Shown here in pieces: positions 17,153-26,266 of a stretch of 64,000 nt of DNA. A program made the translations under genes and the position numbers. Every line of letters starts with the position of its first letter. Within the stretch, counting starts at the first letter, position 1. The notes beneath the pieces are model-generated. The model was not told the origin of the DNA, did not search any database, and worked only from the letters and a program-made list of their open reading frames with translations. This DNA comes from Streptomyces sp. Edi4 (GTDB lineage: Bacteria; Actinomycetota; Actinomycetes; Streptomycetales; Streptomycetaceae), in assembly GCF_040253615.1 (NCBI RefSeq), contig NZ_JBEJGY010000004.1:1116001-1180000 (forward strand). The letters run 5' to 3'.

Positions 17153-18709
17153 TCAGTTGACGCGGCGGTCGGCGCCGGCCCAGTAGTGGTCGCGGATCGC
17201 GCGGCGGTCGATCTTGCCGTTGGGGTTGTGGGGCAGCGCGGCGACGAAGTCGACCGAGCGCGGTTTCTTCATGCGGGCCAGTCGGCCGGCGCAGAAGTCG
17301 ATGAGGTCGGACGCGGCCGGCGCGGTTCCCTCGCGCGGCACGACGACCGCCTTGACCGCCTCGCCCCACTGCTCGTCGGGGACGCCGACGACGGCCGCCT
17401 CGTAGACGTCGGGGTGCTGGTGCAGGACGGACTCGACCTCGACGGAGTAGACGTTGAACCCACCGGAGACGATCATGTCCTTCTTGCGGTCGACGATGAA
17501 GACATAGCCGTCCGCGCGGCGGCGGGCGAGATCGCCGGTGAGGAACCAGCTGTCGCGGAAGGAGGCGGCGGTCAGGTCGGGCGCGCCCAGATAGCCGGGG
17601 ACGACATCCGGACCTCGTACGGCGATCTCACCGATCTCCCCGTCGGGAAGCGGAGTCCCGTCCTCGTCGAGGATCGCCACCTCGGCTTCGGCGAGCGGGC
17701 GCCCGCAGGACAGCAGCAGTTCCTCGTCCTGGCCTTCGACGGCCCGGCGGTGATCTTCGGTGGAGAGGAACAGCACGCCGGAGGTCGTCTCGCCGCAGCC
17801 GTAGCCCTGGGACAGCACCGGGCCGAAGAACTCCCAAGCCTCGCGGATCCGTTGCGGGGACATGGGTGCGGCGCCGTAGATCAGCTGGCGCAGGCTGGAG
17901 GTGTCGTAGGTGTGGGCGTCGGGCAGCGCCAGCACGCTGTTGACCATCGTCGGGACGACGAACGCATGGGTGGCGCGCTCGCGCTGGATGGTGGCGAGGA
18001 ATTCCCGGGGGTCCCAGCGCGGCAGAATCACCGCGCAGCCGCCGGTGAAGAAGATGCCGAGCAGCGGCATGCCGGAAGCGTGCGTGACGGGGCCGGCGAG
18101 GACCTTCTTGTCCCCGGGGCCGACCCGGGCGTCGACGCTCATCACCATCTTGCGCAGCAGGGCCAGACGGTTCCCGTACGTCTGGATCGCGGCCTTGAGC
18201 CTGCCGGTGGACCCCGAGGTGAAGTGCAGAACGGCGGCGTCGCGCTCGGCACATTCCACGTCCACCGGTTCAGGGGGATTCTCAGACAGCATGTCCAGGT
18301 ACGTGGGCCCGAGAGCACTGGGACCGTCGTAGCCGATGACCGTCTCCGTGCCGGTGCCGGGCATGGCGACGCGTACGGCCTCCAGGTGGTCGCTGTCCGC
18401 GAACAGCACCCGGGCATCCGACTCGCGCAGCAGGTGGGACACCTCAGGGGCGCCGAGTCGCGCGTTGATCGGAACGCGCACCAACCCCGCCTTGTACAGG
18501 GATATCTCCGTCACGACCAGCTCGGCCCTGTTCCCGGCGAGAGTCGCCACGCGGTCGCCCTGACCCAGGCCGAGCCCGCGCAGGGCGACCGCGAGCCGGT
18601 CGCTGTGGTCGTCCAGTTCCGCGTACGTGAGCCGATTCGTGCCGCAGACCACGGCTTCGGCATCGGGTTGGTGACCCGCCGTCCGACGGACGTAGCGCCC
18701 CAGGTTCAT
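17153..18709 (-). CDS. AMP-dependent acyl-CoA synthetase (ANL superfamily)
   Basis: A 518-aa acyl- or aryl-CoA ligase. The phosphate loop is LHFTSGSTGRLKAAIQ, with the usual xPKG replaced by RLKA. Other ANL motifs are YGCGETT, the hinge VDRKKDMIVSGGFNVYSVEVE, and the adenylation lysine in NPNGKIDRR. It activates a carboxylic acid to its CoA thioester. The ATG at 18709 is preferred over the GTG at 18715 because AGGGAG is correctly spaced from it. It heads a leftward operon with the dehydrogenase and probably the MFS gene, opposite a TetR gene. Confidence 0.88.
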   Translation of the reverse strand: MNLGRYVRRTAGHQPDAEAVVCGTNRLTYAELDDHSDRLAVALRGLGLGQGDRVATLAGNRAELVVTEISLYKAGLVRVPINARLGAPEVSHLLRESDARVLFADSDHLEAVRVAMPGTGTETVIGYDGPSALGPTYLDMLSENPPEPVDVECAERDAAVLHFTSGSTGRLKAAIQTYGNRLALLRKMVMSVDARVGPGDKKVLAGPVTHASGMPLLGIFFTGGCAVILPRWDPREFLATIQRERATHAFVVPTMVNSVLALPDAHTYDTSSLRQLIYGAAPMSPQRIREAWEFFGPVLSQGYGCGETTSGVLFLSTEDHRRAVEGQDEELLLSCGRPLAEAEVAILDEDGTPLPDGEIGEIAVRGPDVVPGYLGAPDLTAASFRDSWFLTGDLARRRADGYVFIVDRKKDMIVSGGFNVYSVEVESVLHQHPDVYEAAVVGVPDEQWGEAVKAVVVPREGTAPAASDLIDFCAGRLARMKKPRSVDFVAALPHNPNGKIDRRAIRDHYWAGADRRVN

Positions 18710-18733
18710 CGTCACTCCCTGCGAGTTACTGAA

Positions 18734-18744
18734 CAGACTGTCTG
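18734..18744. promoter_or_regulatory. Candidate TetR operator palindrome
   Basis: CAGACTGTCTG is a perfect 11-bp palindrome about 25 nt before the ligase start and 75 nt before the TetR start. TetR-family operators are commonly of this type and position, repressing the divergent operon and the regulator itself. Assignment to this TetR is by location only. Confidence 0.55.
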
Positions 18745-18819
18745 GTATCTAGCTTGGCGTCCAGCAACGTAAGGCCAGCGTTAAGGTCAGGTCAATGGTC
18801 CGGACGACAAGGAGACCCC

Positions 18820-19455
18820 GTGGAAACGAAGCCCGCCGGCGACCGGCGCGTCCGCCGGACCCGCGCCGCCCTGCGCACGGCGCTGGTCGATCTGGTGCTG
18901 GAGAAGGGGTTCCACGCGATCACGGTCGAGGAGATCGCGGAGCGCGCGAACGTCGGACGAGCCACCTTCTATGGGCATTACCGCGACAAGGAAGACCTGC
19001 TGGTGGGGATCGTGCAGGACCTCTCCGAGGACCGCGAACGGCTCCTGCCGGCCATAGAACAGGCCCAGGACAAGGGCTTCACCGGTCTTCCCGTGCTGTA
19101 CGTCTTCCAACACGCCGAGCAGGAGCGGTCCGTCTACCGGGTCATCCTGCGCGGCGAGGGCGACGGACGGGCGCTGCGCGAGTTCACCGGGATCATCTGC
19201 GCGCAGGCCGAGAAGGTCTTCCGTACCCGCGCCGAGCAGCTTGGCGTCACGCCGCGCGTCCCGCTCGACGTCGTGGCCCGCGCCTGGACCGGCGAACTGG
19301 TCGGCCTGCTGTCCTGGTGGGTGGAGTGCGACACCGGCTACGCCGCCGAGGAAATCACCGCGCACCTGCGGGATCTGTCCGTGTACGGCCGGGTCTGGGC
19401 CACGGGGCTCACCCCGGCGGACGCTCCTGGAGCGCTGGATCTGGCGCGGCCGTAA
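18820..19455 (+). CDS. TetR/AcrR-family transcriptional regulator
   Basis: A 211-aa repressor-type protein. The N-terminal helix-turn-helix spans about residues 8-58 (GFHAITVEEIAERANVGRATFYGHYRDKEDLL), and the ligand-binding C-terminal domain resembles the TetR_C subgroup with QHAEQERSVYRVIL. The GTG start has AAGGAG 5 nt upstream. It is divergent from the acyl-CoA ligase/dehydrogenase operon, and an acyl-CoA or the free acid is the likely inducer. Confidence 0.9.
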   Translation: METKPAGDRRVRRTRAALRTALVDLVLEKGFHAITVEEIAERANVGRATFYGHYRDKEDLLVGIVQDLSEDRERLLPAIEQAQDKGFTGLPVLYVFQHAEQERSVYRVILRGEGDGRALREFTGIICAQAEKVFRTRAEQLGVTPRVPLDVVARAWTGELVGLLSWWVECDTGYAAEEITAHLRDLSVYGRVWATGLTPADAPGALDLARP

Positions 19456-20276
19456 CTGGCTGCCGGGACCCGATGTCCCCAAGTGCTGCCCGGGAACGGG
19501 CGGTCGGCATGTCAGGCCTGCGGCCAGAGGGCACAGCCTGCCCCACGCGCCGCCCGCCGGACGCCGTGTTCGGTGCCCGGGGTGGCTCGACCGGTGGCGC
19601 GACCGGCTTCGGCGCCCTGAAGGCGCGGTTGCGACTTTCCGGTACGCGTGGCACGGAGATCACCGCGGTGGCCGGTATTCCACATCACTTACCAGGGCAT
19701 ATCCATGCGCACCCCCGAAGAAGTGTTGTTGCTGCGCGTGAAAGTAATCCCGGCTACGTGCGAGGCGGACGAAACGGACGGGCAGATTTTACTTCGCACG
19801 CTTTTCGGTCATTCGCAGATCATCTGGTTGCGCGCGCTGGATCCGGGTACTTCAAATCCCGGCAGGTACTGCGGGAACGAAGTCTCTCGATCGCTTGAGG
19901 ATTTCCTCATGCTCCCCCATCGCCGCTGCTGCATCCGATGGGAGCCGGATCAGGCACGTCGAGACGGTTCGCAGTCCCTGCAATGCCGCATTACAGGGAA
20001 GTGATGTGAATGCATGTCCGCGCCTCATTCTCATTGAGCAGCCGGGTGCCGCCGTGCCCGTGGTCGACAGGTCATCGGCGGTCGGACGCGGATGGGCTCG
20101 GGCGCCTGCACACCGTGGAATGCTGCGCGACTTGGCCGTAGCGCCCATGCCGATCCGAGCGCACGGCCGGGTTTTCCGGATTCTTCGGGAATCGAGCATC
20201 TGCGATCACTGTGCCGTATCCCGCAATTCAAGACCTTACTGTCAGCCGACCATCCATGCCATGGTAAGGAATAGTC
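19456..20276. other. Long low-GC intergenic region before the biosynthetic cluster
   Basis: About 820 bases with no gene I can support. From roughly 19680 the base composition is clearly less GC-rich than the neighbours. A frame from 19705 to 20004 has an acceptable start, but its third positions are not GC-biased and it contains a TTA codon; I treat it as noncoding. The 3' end holds the AAGGA site for the A-T-R gene start at 20277. This region probably holds the cluster promoter and may mark an insertion boundary. Confidence 0.5.
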
Positions 20277-23200
20277 GTGGTCTCACCATCGGACGCCACT
20301 TGTTGCGATCACGCTCGCACCTGGAATCGCGTACAAGTCGATTACCCGCGCAATGCCACCATTCCTTCCCTCTTCATCGAGCAGGCGGAACGCTGCCCCG
20401 ATGCCCACGCCGTCGAGTGGCAGGGCGGAAAATGGAGTTACCGGCAACTGGCTGAACGGGCCCGGCGCGGTGCCACGGGCCTGCGAACCCGCCGGGTGCA
20501 GGGGGGAGAGGTGGTCGCCGTCGCGATGGACCGTTCCCCGGAAGCGGTCGCCGCGATCTTCGCGATTCTGCTCGCCGGAGCAACGTATCTCCCGCTGGAT
20601 CCTTCCTACCCCGCGGACCGGCTCGCGCGGATCCTCACTGAGGCGGACGTGCGCGTGGCGGTGTCCGCGCCCGGCCGGCGGATCGAGGTGCCCGACGGTG
20701 TGACGGTCCTCGACACCGACGCCCTGTTCGCCACCGCGGACGAGGCCGACGAGCAGTGGTGGCGCGGGCGGGCCGCGGGCGACGCGGCCTACGTCATCTA
20801 CACCTCCGGTTCGACCGGCGCTCCCAAGGGTGTGGTCTGTCCTCATCGCGGCCAGACAAGGTTGGCCCGCGGCGGCGGTGACCTGCGTATCCTCCCCGAG
20901 GATCGCGTGCTGGCGACCACCAACTTGACCTTTGACATCTCGTGCTACGAGATGTTCGCCACGCTGCTCAACGGGGCCTGTCTCATACCTGTCCGCGCCG
21001 AGGATCTGCTGGATTCCAAGACTCTGGAGACGGTGCTGAGGGAGCGGCGGATCAGCGTGATGTGGCTGAGTGCCGGGTTGTTCCACCAGCATGCCCACGC
21101 CGCCCCGGAGATGTTCGCCGGTCTGCGGTGTCTGATCGCGGGCGGTGACGCGCTCGGGCCGCGTGCGGTGCGCGCGGTGCTGGAGAACGGGCGGCCCCAG
21201 ATGTTCCTCAATGGCTACGGGCCTACCGAGGACTCCTCTCTGGCGACGACCCACCGCGTCGCGGAGTTGTCCCAGCGGGCGAAGAATGTGCCCATCGGGA
21301 CCAACGTGCCGGGTTCGACGGCCTACGTGGTGCGCGATGACGGCACCATCGCCGGCCCGGGCGAGACCGGCGAGTTGTGGGTGGGCGGGGACGGCGTGGC
21401 CCTTGGCTATCTCAAAGACCCCGAGAAGACGGCTGACCGGTTCGTCGAGGACCCATGGTCACCCCTGGAGGTGCGCTCGCGCCTCTACCGGACCGGCGAC
21501 ATGGCACGGTGGCGCCAAGACGGCGCGCTCGAATATCTGGGCCGGCGCGACCGGCAGGTCAAACTGCGCGGCTATCGGGTGGAACTGGACGAGGTCGAGG
21601 CGGTGTTGGCGGACCATTCCCGGGTGCGGCAGGCCGCCGTGGGGGTGGTCGGACAAGGCGCCGGCGAGTTGCTGGCAGCCGCGGTGGTGGCACAATCCGG
21701 CCAAGCACGAGGAGAGTTGTCGCAGCGGTTGCGCGAGCACGCGCGCGATCGGCTGCCCTCCTACATGGTCCCCGCCCGCATCGCTGTGGTGGACGCGTTG
21801 CCTCTGTCCTCCAGCGGCAAGGTCGACCGCCGGGAACTCGCGGACCTGGCGGCGCCCGCCTCGTCATCCGGCACCGATGACACCGCGCCCCGTGATGCAT
21901 GGGAACGGGCCGTCGCCGACGTCTGGCGTGACGTCCTGCACCTGGACACCGTGGCCCGCGACGACACCTTCTTCGCGCTGGGGGGCACCTCGCTGCATGC
22001 CACCCAGATCACCGCCGCGATCCGTGAACGGCTGCGGACAGACGCCGGATGCGGACGCGCGATGATCCGCGAGCTGGTCGGCGACCCGTCCCTGGCCGGC
22101 TTCGCCGCCACCGTGCACGCCCTGCACGAGGGGCGGGCGGGGGACGAGACACCCGTGGACTTCGCGACCGAGTCCCGGCTCGCACCCGACCTGCGTTTCA
22201 CAGCGCCCGCGGCCGCGAACCCCCGGGCCCCCGCCCAGGTACTGCTGACCGGCGCGACCGGCTTCCTGGGCACCCACCTCGTGGAGCACCTGCTGCGATC
22301 CGGCGTCGAACGCGTCCATTGCCTGATCCGCGCGGACGACCCGGAGACGGCCCTCAACCGCCTGACCGCCCGGATGCGGCGCTACGGCGTGGACTGCGAG
22401 CCGTTGATGGACCGCGTCGTCCCCGTCCCCGGGGACCTGGCGGAGTTTCACCTGGGCCTGTCCGATACGACGTGGGGCCACCTGGCCGGCGGACTCGACC
22501 TGATCGTGCACTGCGGCTCACGTGTCAACTTCGTCTACCCCTATTCGGCGCTGGCCCCGGTCAACGTCGGGGGCACCCGCACCGTGCTGGAACTCGCGGC
22601 CGAGCAGACCACCAAGCCGGTCCACTACATCTCCTCCATCGCCGTGCTCGTCGGCTTCGGCACCGCCGGTGTCACCCACGTCGAGGAGAACACCCCTCTC
22701 GATCACGCGGACCGCATCTCCCTGGGCTACCCCGAGACCAAATGGGTCGCCGAGAGTCTGGTTGCCGAGGCCGGGCGCCGTGGGCTGCCGGTGGCCATCC
22801 ACCGGCCGTACGAGGTGACCGGAACCCGCGACGGCGGCGTGTGGAACACCGACAGACACCATGATGTGCGCCCTGTTCCGCACCATCGCGGAGACCGGTC
22901 TCGCCCCGGACCTGAGCCTGCCCCTGGACTTCGTCCCCGTCGACTACACGGCGGAGGCGATCGTGCACATCCTCACCCATCAGGAACCCGACGGACGCGT
23001 CTACCACCTCACCAACGCCCACGACGCCCGTCTGCCCCTCCTGGTGGACCGCCTGGTCGCCATGGGATACCCGGTCCGAACCATCTCGTATGACGCCTGG
23101 AGCAGCATGCTCGCCAAGCTGACCGCCAAGCTGCCCGACCATCCCATGGCCCCGTATGCGGACATGTTCCTCGATCCCGCCCGCGGCAGCGACATCTCGG

Positions 23201-23373
23201 TCCAGGAGATGTACGCCGACGGCACGTTCCCGGCCTTCGGACGCCACAACGCCGAGAGGGCGCTGTCCGACAGCGGCCTCGTCTGCCCACCCGTCGACGC
23301 CGGTCTGCTCGACACCTACCTGTACGCGTTCCGGCGCGCTGGATATCTGGAGCCACCACCCGAAAAGCGCTGA
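20277..23373 (+). pseudogene. A-T-R enzyme 1 (adenylation / carrier / thioester reductase), frameshifted
   Basis: A stand-alone NRPS-like protein that would activate an amino acid, load it on a phosphopantetheine arm and release it reductively as an amino aldehyde or alcohol. Adenylation: residues about 30-520 (YTSGSTGAPKG, FDISCYEMF, NGYGPTE, GYRVELDEVE, final Lys in SSSGKVDRREL). Carrier: FFALGGTSLHATQ near residue 566. Reductase: GATGFLG near residue 660 and YPETK as the catalytic YxxxK. There is no condensation domain. The GTG start has AAGGA upstream. After WNTD the frame is broken by GACA repeated at 22851-22858: the read product ends at 23093 with an unrelated Pro/Arg-rich tail, while the true C-terminus continues in another frame from MMCALFRTIAETG (22861) to 23373. 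Removing one GACA gives 1030 aa, against 1035 for the paralogue at 27428. It could be a real mutation, a split gene or a sequence error. Confidence 0.9.
22851..22858 (+). repeat. Tandem GACA duplication causing the A-T-R 1 frameshift
   Basis: The sequence reads GACAGACA directly after the AACACC codons. The intact paralogue has GAAACC at the same place and continues as WNTETMMCALF. With one GACA this gene would read WNTDTMMCALF, so the second copy is the lesion. Confidence 0.85.
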
Positions 23374-23441
23374 ACCCGGTCAACCGCACCGCCCAGGCGC
23401 CGTCCGCGCCCGTCCACCCCGCACGAGTCAGGAGAACGCAG

Positions 23442-24095
23442 ATGACGACCCGTATCGAATCCGCCGATCAACTCGTCGACGAAGTCGAGAAACGACGCCG
23501 CAGCCACCCCGTCCCCAACCCGCTGCTCGCGGCGGGCACGGAGCCGACACTGGAGCACCTGCGCCGTCTGGTCGGCACCGAAGTACAGTGCCACCGCACG
23601 GAACTCGTCGCCTACGGCACGATGCTCTCGCGCTTCCCGCACCGCCCTGCGGCCGACCTCTACCTGTGCCTTGGACGCCTGGTGTACGACGCGTCCCCCA
23701 AGCTGGAGACGTGCGCCCGCGCCCTGGGCCTGGATCCGGACGAGCTGAAATTCTGGCCGCCCGACCGCACGACGTACGCCTTCGACGGAGTCTTGTCATG
23801 GGTGGCGGCGCAGGGGTCACAGGCGGCCACGGGCATGTCCTCGTACGCCGACCTGACCGGCTACTACGCCGGGTGCGCCGCAACGGTGGCGCGCGTGCGG
23901 TCCTCGGATCTGAAGGTTCCGGACGAGTTTTTCGCCTACTACGACGACGAGACCCCCTCCGACCTCTGCCGCCTGGCGCTGGAGGTCGTCCAGGACGGAC
24001 TCGACCGAGGCGACGACCCCAGCGAGATCCTTTTGACCGCGCGTCTGCTGGACGAGAGCGTGGGCGACTTCTGGCGCGCCGCGGCAGCCATCTGA
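23442..24095 (+). CDS. TenA/PqqC-like (haem-oxygenase fold) protein 1
   Basis: A 217-aa all-helical protein resembling the TenA-like family of Streptomyces. Recognisable stretches are EVQCHRTELVAYGTMLSRFP near residue 48, LCLGRLVYDASPKLETCARALGL, and a late helix ALEVVQDGLDRGDDPSE. Family folds bind thiamine fragments, PQQ precursors, haem or a di-iron centre. The EX6H and HX3DX2H ligand motifs of haem-oxygenase-like di-iron oxidases are not present; only EX3HX2E is seen. CAGGAGAA precedes the ATG. It directly follows A-T-R 1, mirroring the second A-T-R/TenA-like pair, so it probably acts on the amino aldehyde or its condensation product. Confidence 0.65.
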   Translation: MTTRIESADQLVDEVEKRRRSHPVPNPLLAAGTEPTLEHLRRLVGTEVQCHRTELVAYGTMLSRFPHRPAADLYLCLGRLVYDASPKLETCARALGLDPDELKFWPPDRTTYAFDGVLSWVAAQGSQAATGMSSYADLTGYYAGCAATVARVRSSDLKVPDEFFAYYDDETPSDLCRLALEVVQDGLDRGDDPSEILLTARLLDESVGDFWRAAAAI

Positions 24096-24176
24096 CCACG
24101 CTCCGGCCCGGGAGCCGGCATTGACCGGACGGATGTCCCACGGCCGGACCGCACGATCGGGAAGAGGAGTTTCGGG

Positions 24177-25451
24177 ATGAGAATCGGTATCGCGGGTGCC
24201 GGTATCGCCGGCTTGACCCTGGCCTGGCTGCTCGACGGAGTCCACGAGAGTGTCGTACTCGAAGCCCGGGACGACCTCGGCGGCAACCTCCGCTCGCAGC
24301 GGTTCATCGACACGCACGGCACGCCGCGGATGGTCGACCTGGGTGTGCACAGCGTGTCGTTGGAGGCCTTCCCCCTCTTCTCGCGACTGACAAACGCCCT
24401 GGGGCTGAGTGAGGACGACTGGGTGTCCGCGCCCGCGTCCCACACCATCGAGGTCGCCGAACAGGAGGCCCCGTTCTTCCAGGGGCCGCTCACCGCGTCC
24501 GTCGGCGACGAAGAGGCGGAAGGCGATGGGCTCCCACCCCGGGACGCGGGGCAAGCGGTGACGACGCTCGTGCGTGAATCCGCCAAGTGGGCCGCGCGCG
24601 GCCTCGACTGGCAGGTTCCGCTGCGCGACATGGTGGAGCCCTGGCCTTGGCCCACGGCGCTGAAGGAGAACGTGGTGTACGCGCTGCCCGCCATTCTTTG
24701 GGGCTGCGACCTGGCGCGGGCCTCGACGCTTTCCGCACGGGCGGTTGCCGCTCTGTTCGCGGATGGGGCCCCCGCCGGGTCGACGCCGCTCACGCAGACA
24801 CTGCGTCACGGTATGCAGGACGTCGCCTGGCGGCTGGCGGCACAACTGAACAGCGCTGACCTGCGCCCCGGGACCGCGCTGCGGGGCATACGGCGCGCGG
24901 GCGATCGGCTGGCCATGATCGACGCCACCGGTGTCCCACACGAGGTCGACGCGGTCGTCCTGGCCGTTCCCGCCGACGCCGCCGCCCGGGCGCTCCAGGA
25001 CTTGCCGGACGCCGAGCCGGCACGGCGAGCCCTCGCCTCGTACCGGTACGCGGACATCGACCAGGGTCTGCACCTGGACCCTTGTTATGTCGCCCGCGCC
25101 CTGCGGCACCGGTCCACAACGAACATCGCCGTGGACGGGTCCTGGGCCCTTGGTTGCATTCGGCGCCGCTTCGAGGCCAGCGGCGAGGTGTACGTCAGCC
25201 AACTCGACCACCGCGCGAACCTTCCGCGTCAGCTCCTCGCGCGGACCACCTTCCGCACTCTTCTGCCATTTCCGGCCATGTTCGCCGCGCAGCGGCGACT
25301 CGGCCCGCTCCAAGGCCGTGGCGGTCTTCACTTCGCCGGCCATGTCGTGGCGCAAGGCGCGACCCAGGAAGCAGCCGTCGCCACCGCGGTCGACACGGCA
25401 CGGCGACTGGGATGCGACAGCCCACGCCTGAAAACACTCGCCCCCTCCTGA
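24177..25451 (+). CDS. FAD-dependent oxidoreductase, amine-oxidase/protoporphyrinogen-oxidase-like
   Basis: A 424-aa flavoprotein with an N-terminal dinucleotide-binding motif GIAGAGIAGLTLAWLL, the acidic residue ending beta-2 in VVLEARDDLGGN, and a C-terminal FAD signature GLHFAGHVVAQGATQEAAVATA. This is the NAD(P)-binding_8/amino-oxidase layout, so amine or C-C bond oxidation is likely. GAAGAGGAG precedes the ATG. It sits between TenA-like 1 and the HisF-like gene with 11-81 nt gaps, in the cluster operon. Oxidation or aromatisation of a reduced N-heterocycle would fit, but that is inference. Confidence 0.8.
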   Translation: MRIGIAGAGIAGLTLAWLLDGVHESVVLEARDDLGGNLRSQRFIDTHGTPRMVDLGVHSVSLEAFPLFSRLTNALGLSEDDWVSAPASHTIEVAEQEAPFFQGPLTASVGDEEAEGDGLPPRDAGQAVTTLVRESAKWAARGLDWQVPLRDMVEPWPWPTALKENVVYALPAILWGCDLARASTLSARAVAALFADGAPAGSTPLTQTLRHGMQDVAWRLAAQLNSADLRPGTALRGIRRAGDRLAMIDATGVPHEVDAVVLAVPADAAARALQDLPDAEPARRALASYRYADIDQGLHLDPCYVARALRHRSTTNIAVDGSWALGCIRRRFEASGEVYVSQLDHRANLPRQLLARTTFRTLLPFPAMFAAQRRLGPLQGRGGLHFAGHVVAQGATQEAAVATAVDTARRLGCDSPRLKTLAPS

Positions 25452-25462
25452 AAGGCAAGACC

Positions 25463-26266
25463 ATGGGATCCTCCCCACAGGCGTTCCAGGACCGTAATGC
25501 CCACATAGGCGACCTCATCATCCCCTGTATCGATGTCGCCCGGGGCGCCGCCACCGAACCGTCCGCGATCCCTGGCCTGCGCGACCCGTTGGACGTGATC
25601 GAGATCGTCCGGGCGTACGCCGCCGGCAGCGCGCAGAAGATCTTCCTGGACGTCTTCGACGCGTGGGACGCGATCGACTACCTCCCGGCTGTCCTGAGCA
25701 GCATCAAGGAGAGCGGAGTGGACATCCTGGTCTCGGTGGAACACGGTCTTCTCCCGTCCGTGAAACTCCTCGGAGATCTCTTCGAGGCCGGCGCGGACAT
25801 CGTGTCCATCAGCACCGCGATGGTCGATGACCCAGGGACCGTGCGGGCGGCCATCGGCGAGTACGGCGGTGACCGGCTCATGGGCGTCATCAACAGCAGG
25901 CAGACCGCCCCCGGGGAATGGCAGGCATACGTCCGTGACGGCGAGCAACGCGCCGGCGCCAACGCTTCAGCCATGGCCGCGCGCTTCGCCGACCTGCGGG
26001 TCGGCGCGATCCTGGCGAACAGCATCGACCGCGAGGGCACAGGACAGGGCTTCGACCTCGCGCTCACCCGGGCTGTGGCCGAGGCATCGAGGCTCCCGGT
26101 CATCGCCTCCGGCGGATGCGGCACCCTCCAGCACCTGCGCGACGCTCTCCACAACGGCCAGGCCACCTACGTCCTGGTCAACAAGATGGTCCACAACGGC
26201 AAGCACTCCATCGCAGAGATCCGGGACTTCCTCATGGCCGACAGCCTCTACCGGCCGGACCACTGA
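25463..26266 (+). CDS. HisF-like (beta-alpha)8 cyclase paralogue with altered active site
   Basis: A 267-aa protein aligning with imidazole glycerol phosphate synthase subunit HisF over its whole length: IIPCIDVARG, KIFLDVFDAWDA, GADIVSISTAMVDDPG, GAILANSIDREGTGQGFDL, PVIASGGCGTLQHL. The catalytic Asp11 equivalent is kept (D24) and the C-terminal phosphate site ASGG is intact. The second catalytic Asp (Asp130 of HisF) is replaced by Asn (N144 in GVINSRQ), and the VGGGI loop reads VEHGL. No HisH glutaminase gene is nearby. It overlaps the next gene by TGATG, so it belongs to this cluster, not to a histidine operon. It probably catalyses a related cyclisation or amination on a non-histidine substrate. 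Confidence 0.85.
   Translation: MGSSPQAFQDRNAHIGDLIIPCIDVARGAATEPSAIPGLRDPLDVIEIVRAYAAGSAQKIFLDVFDAWDAIDYLPAVLSSIKESGVDILVSVEHGLLPSVKLLGDLFEAGADIVSISTAMVDDPGTVRAAIGEYGGDRLMGVINSRQTAPGEWQAYVRDGEQRAGANASAMAARFADLRVGAILANSIDREGTGQGFDLALTRAVAEASRLPVIASGGCGTLQHLRDALHNGQATYVLVNKMVHNGKHSIAEIRDFLMADSLYRPDH

Noticed and set aside
19705..20004. 100-codon rightward frame in the gap before the cluster, with a TTA codon
   Set aside because: Third positions lack GC bias, the sequence has no family features and the ribosome binding site is weak.
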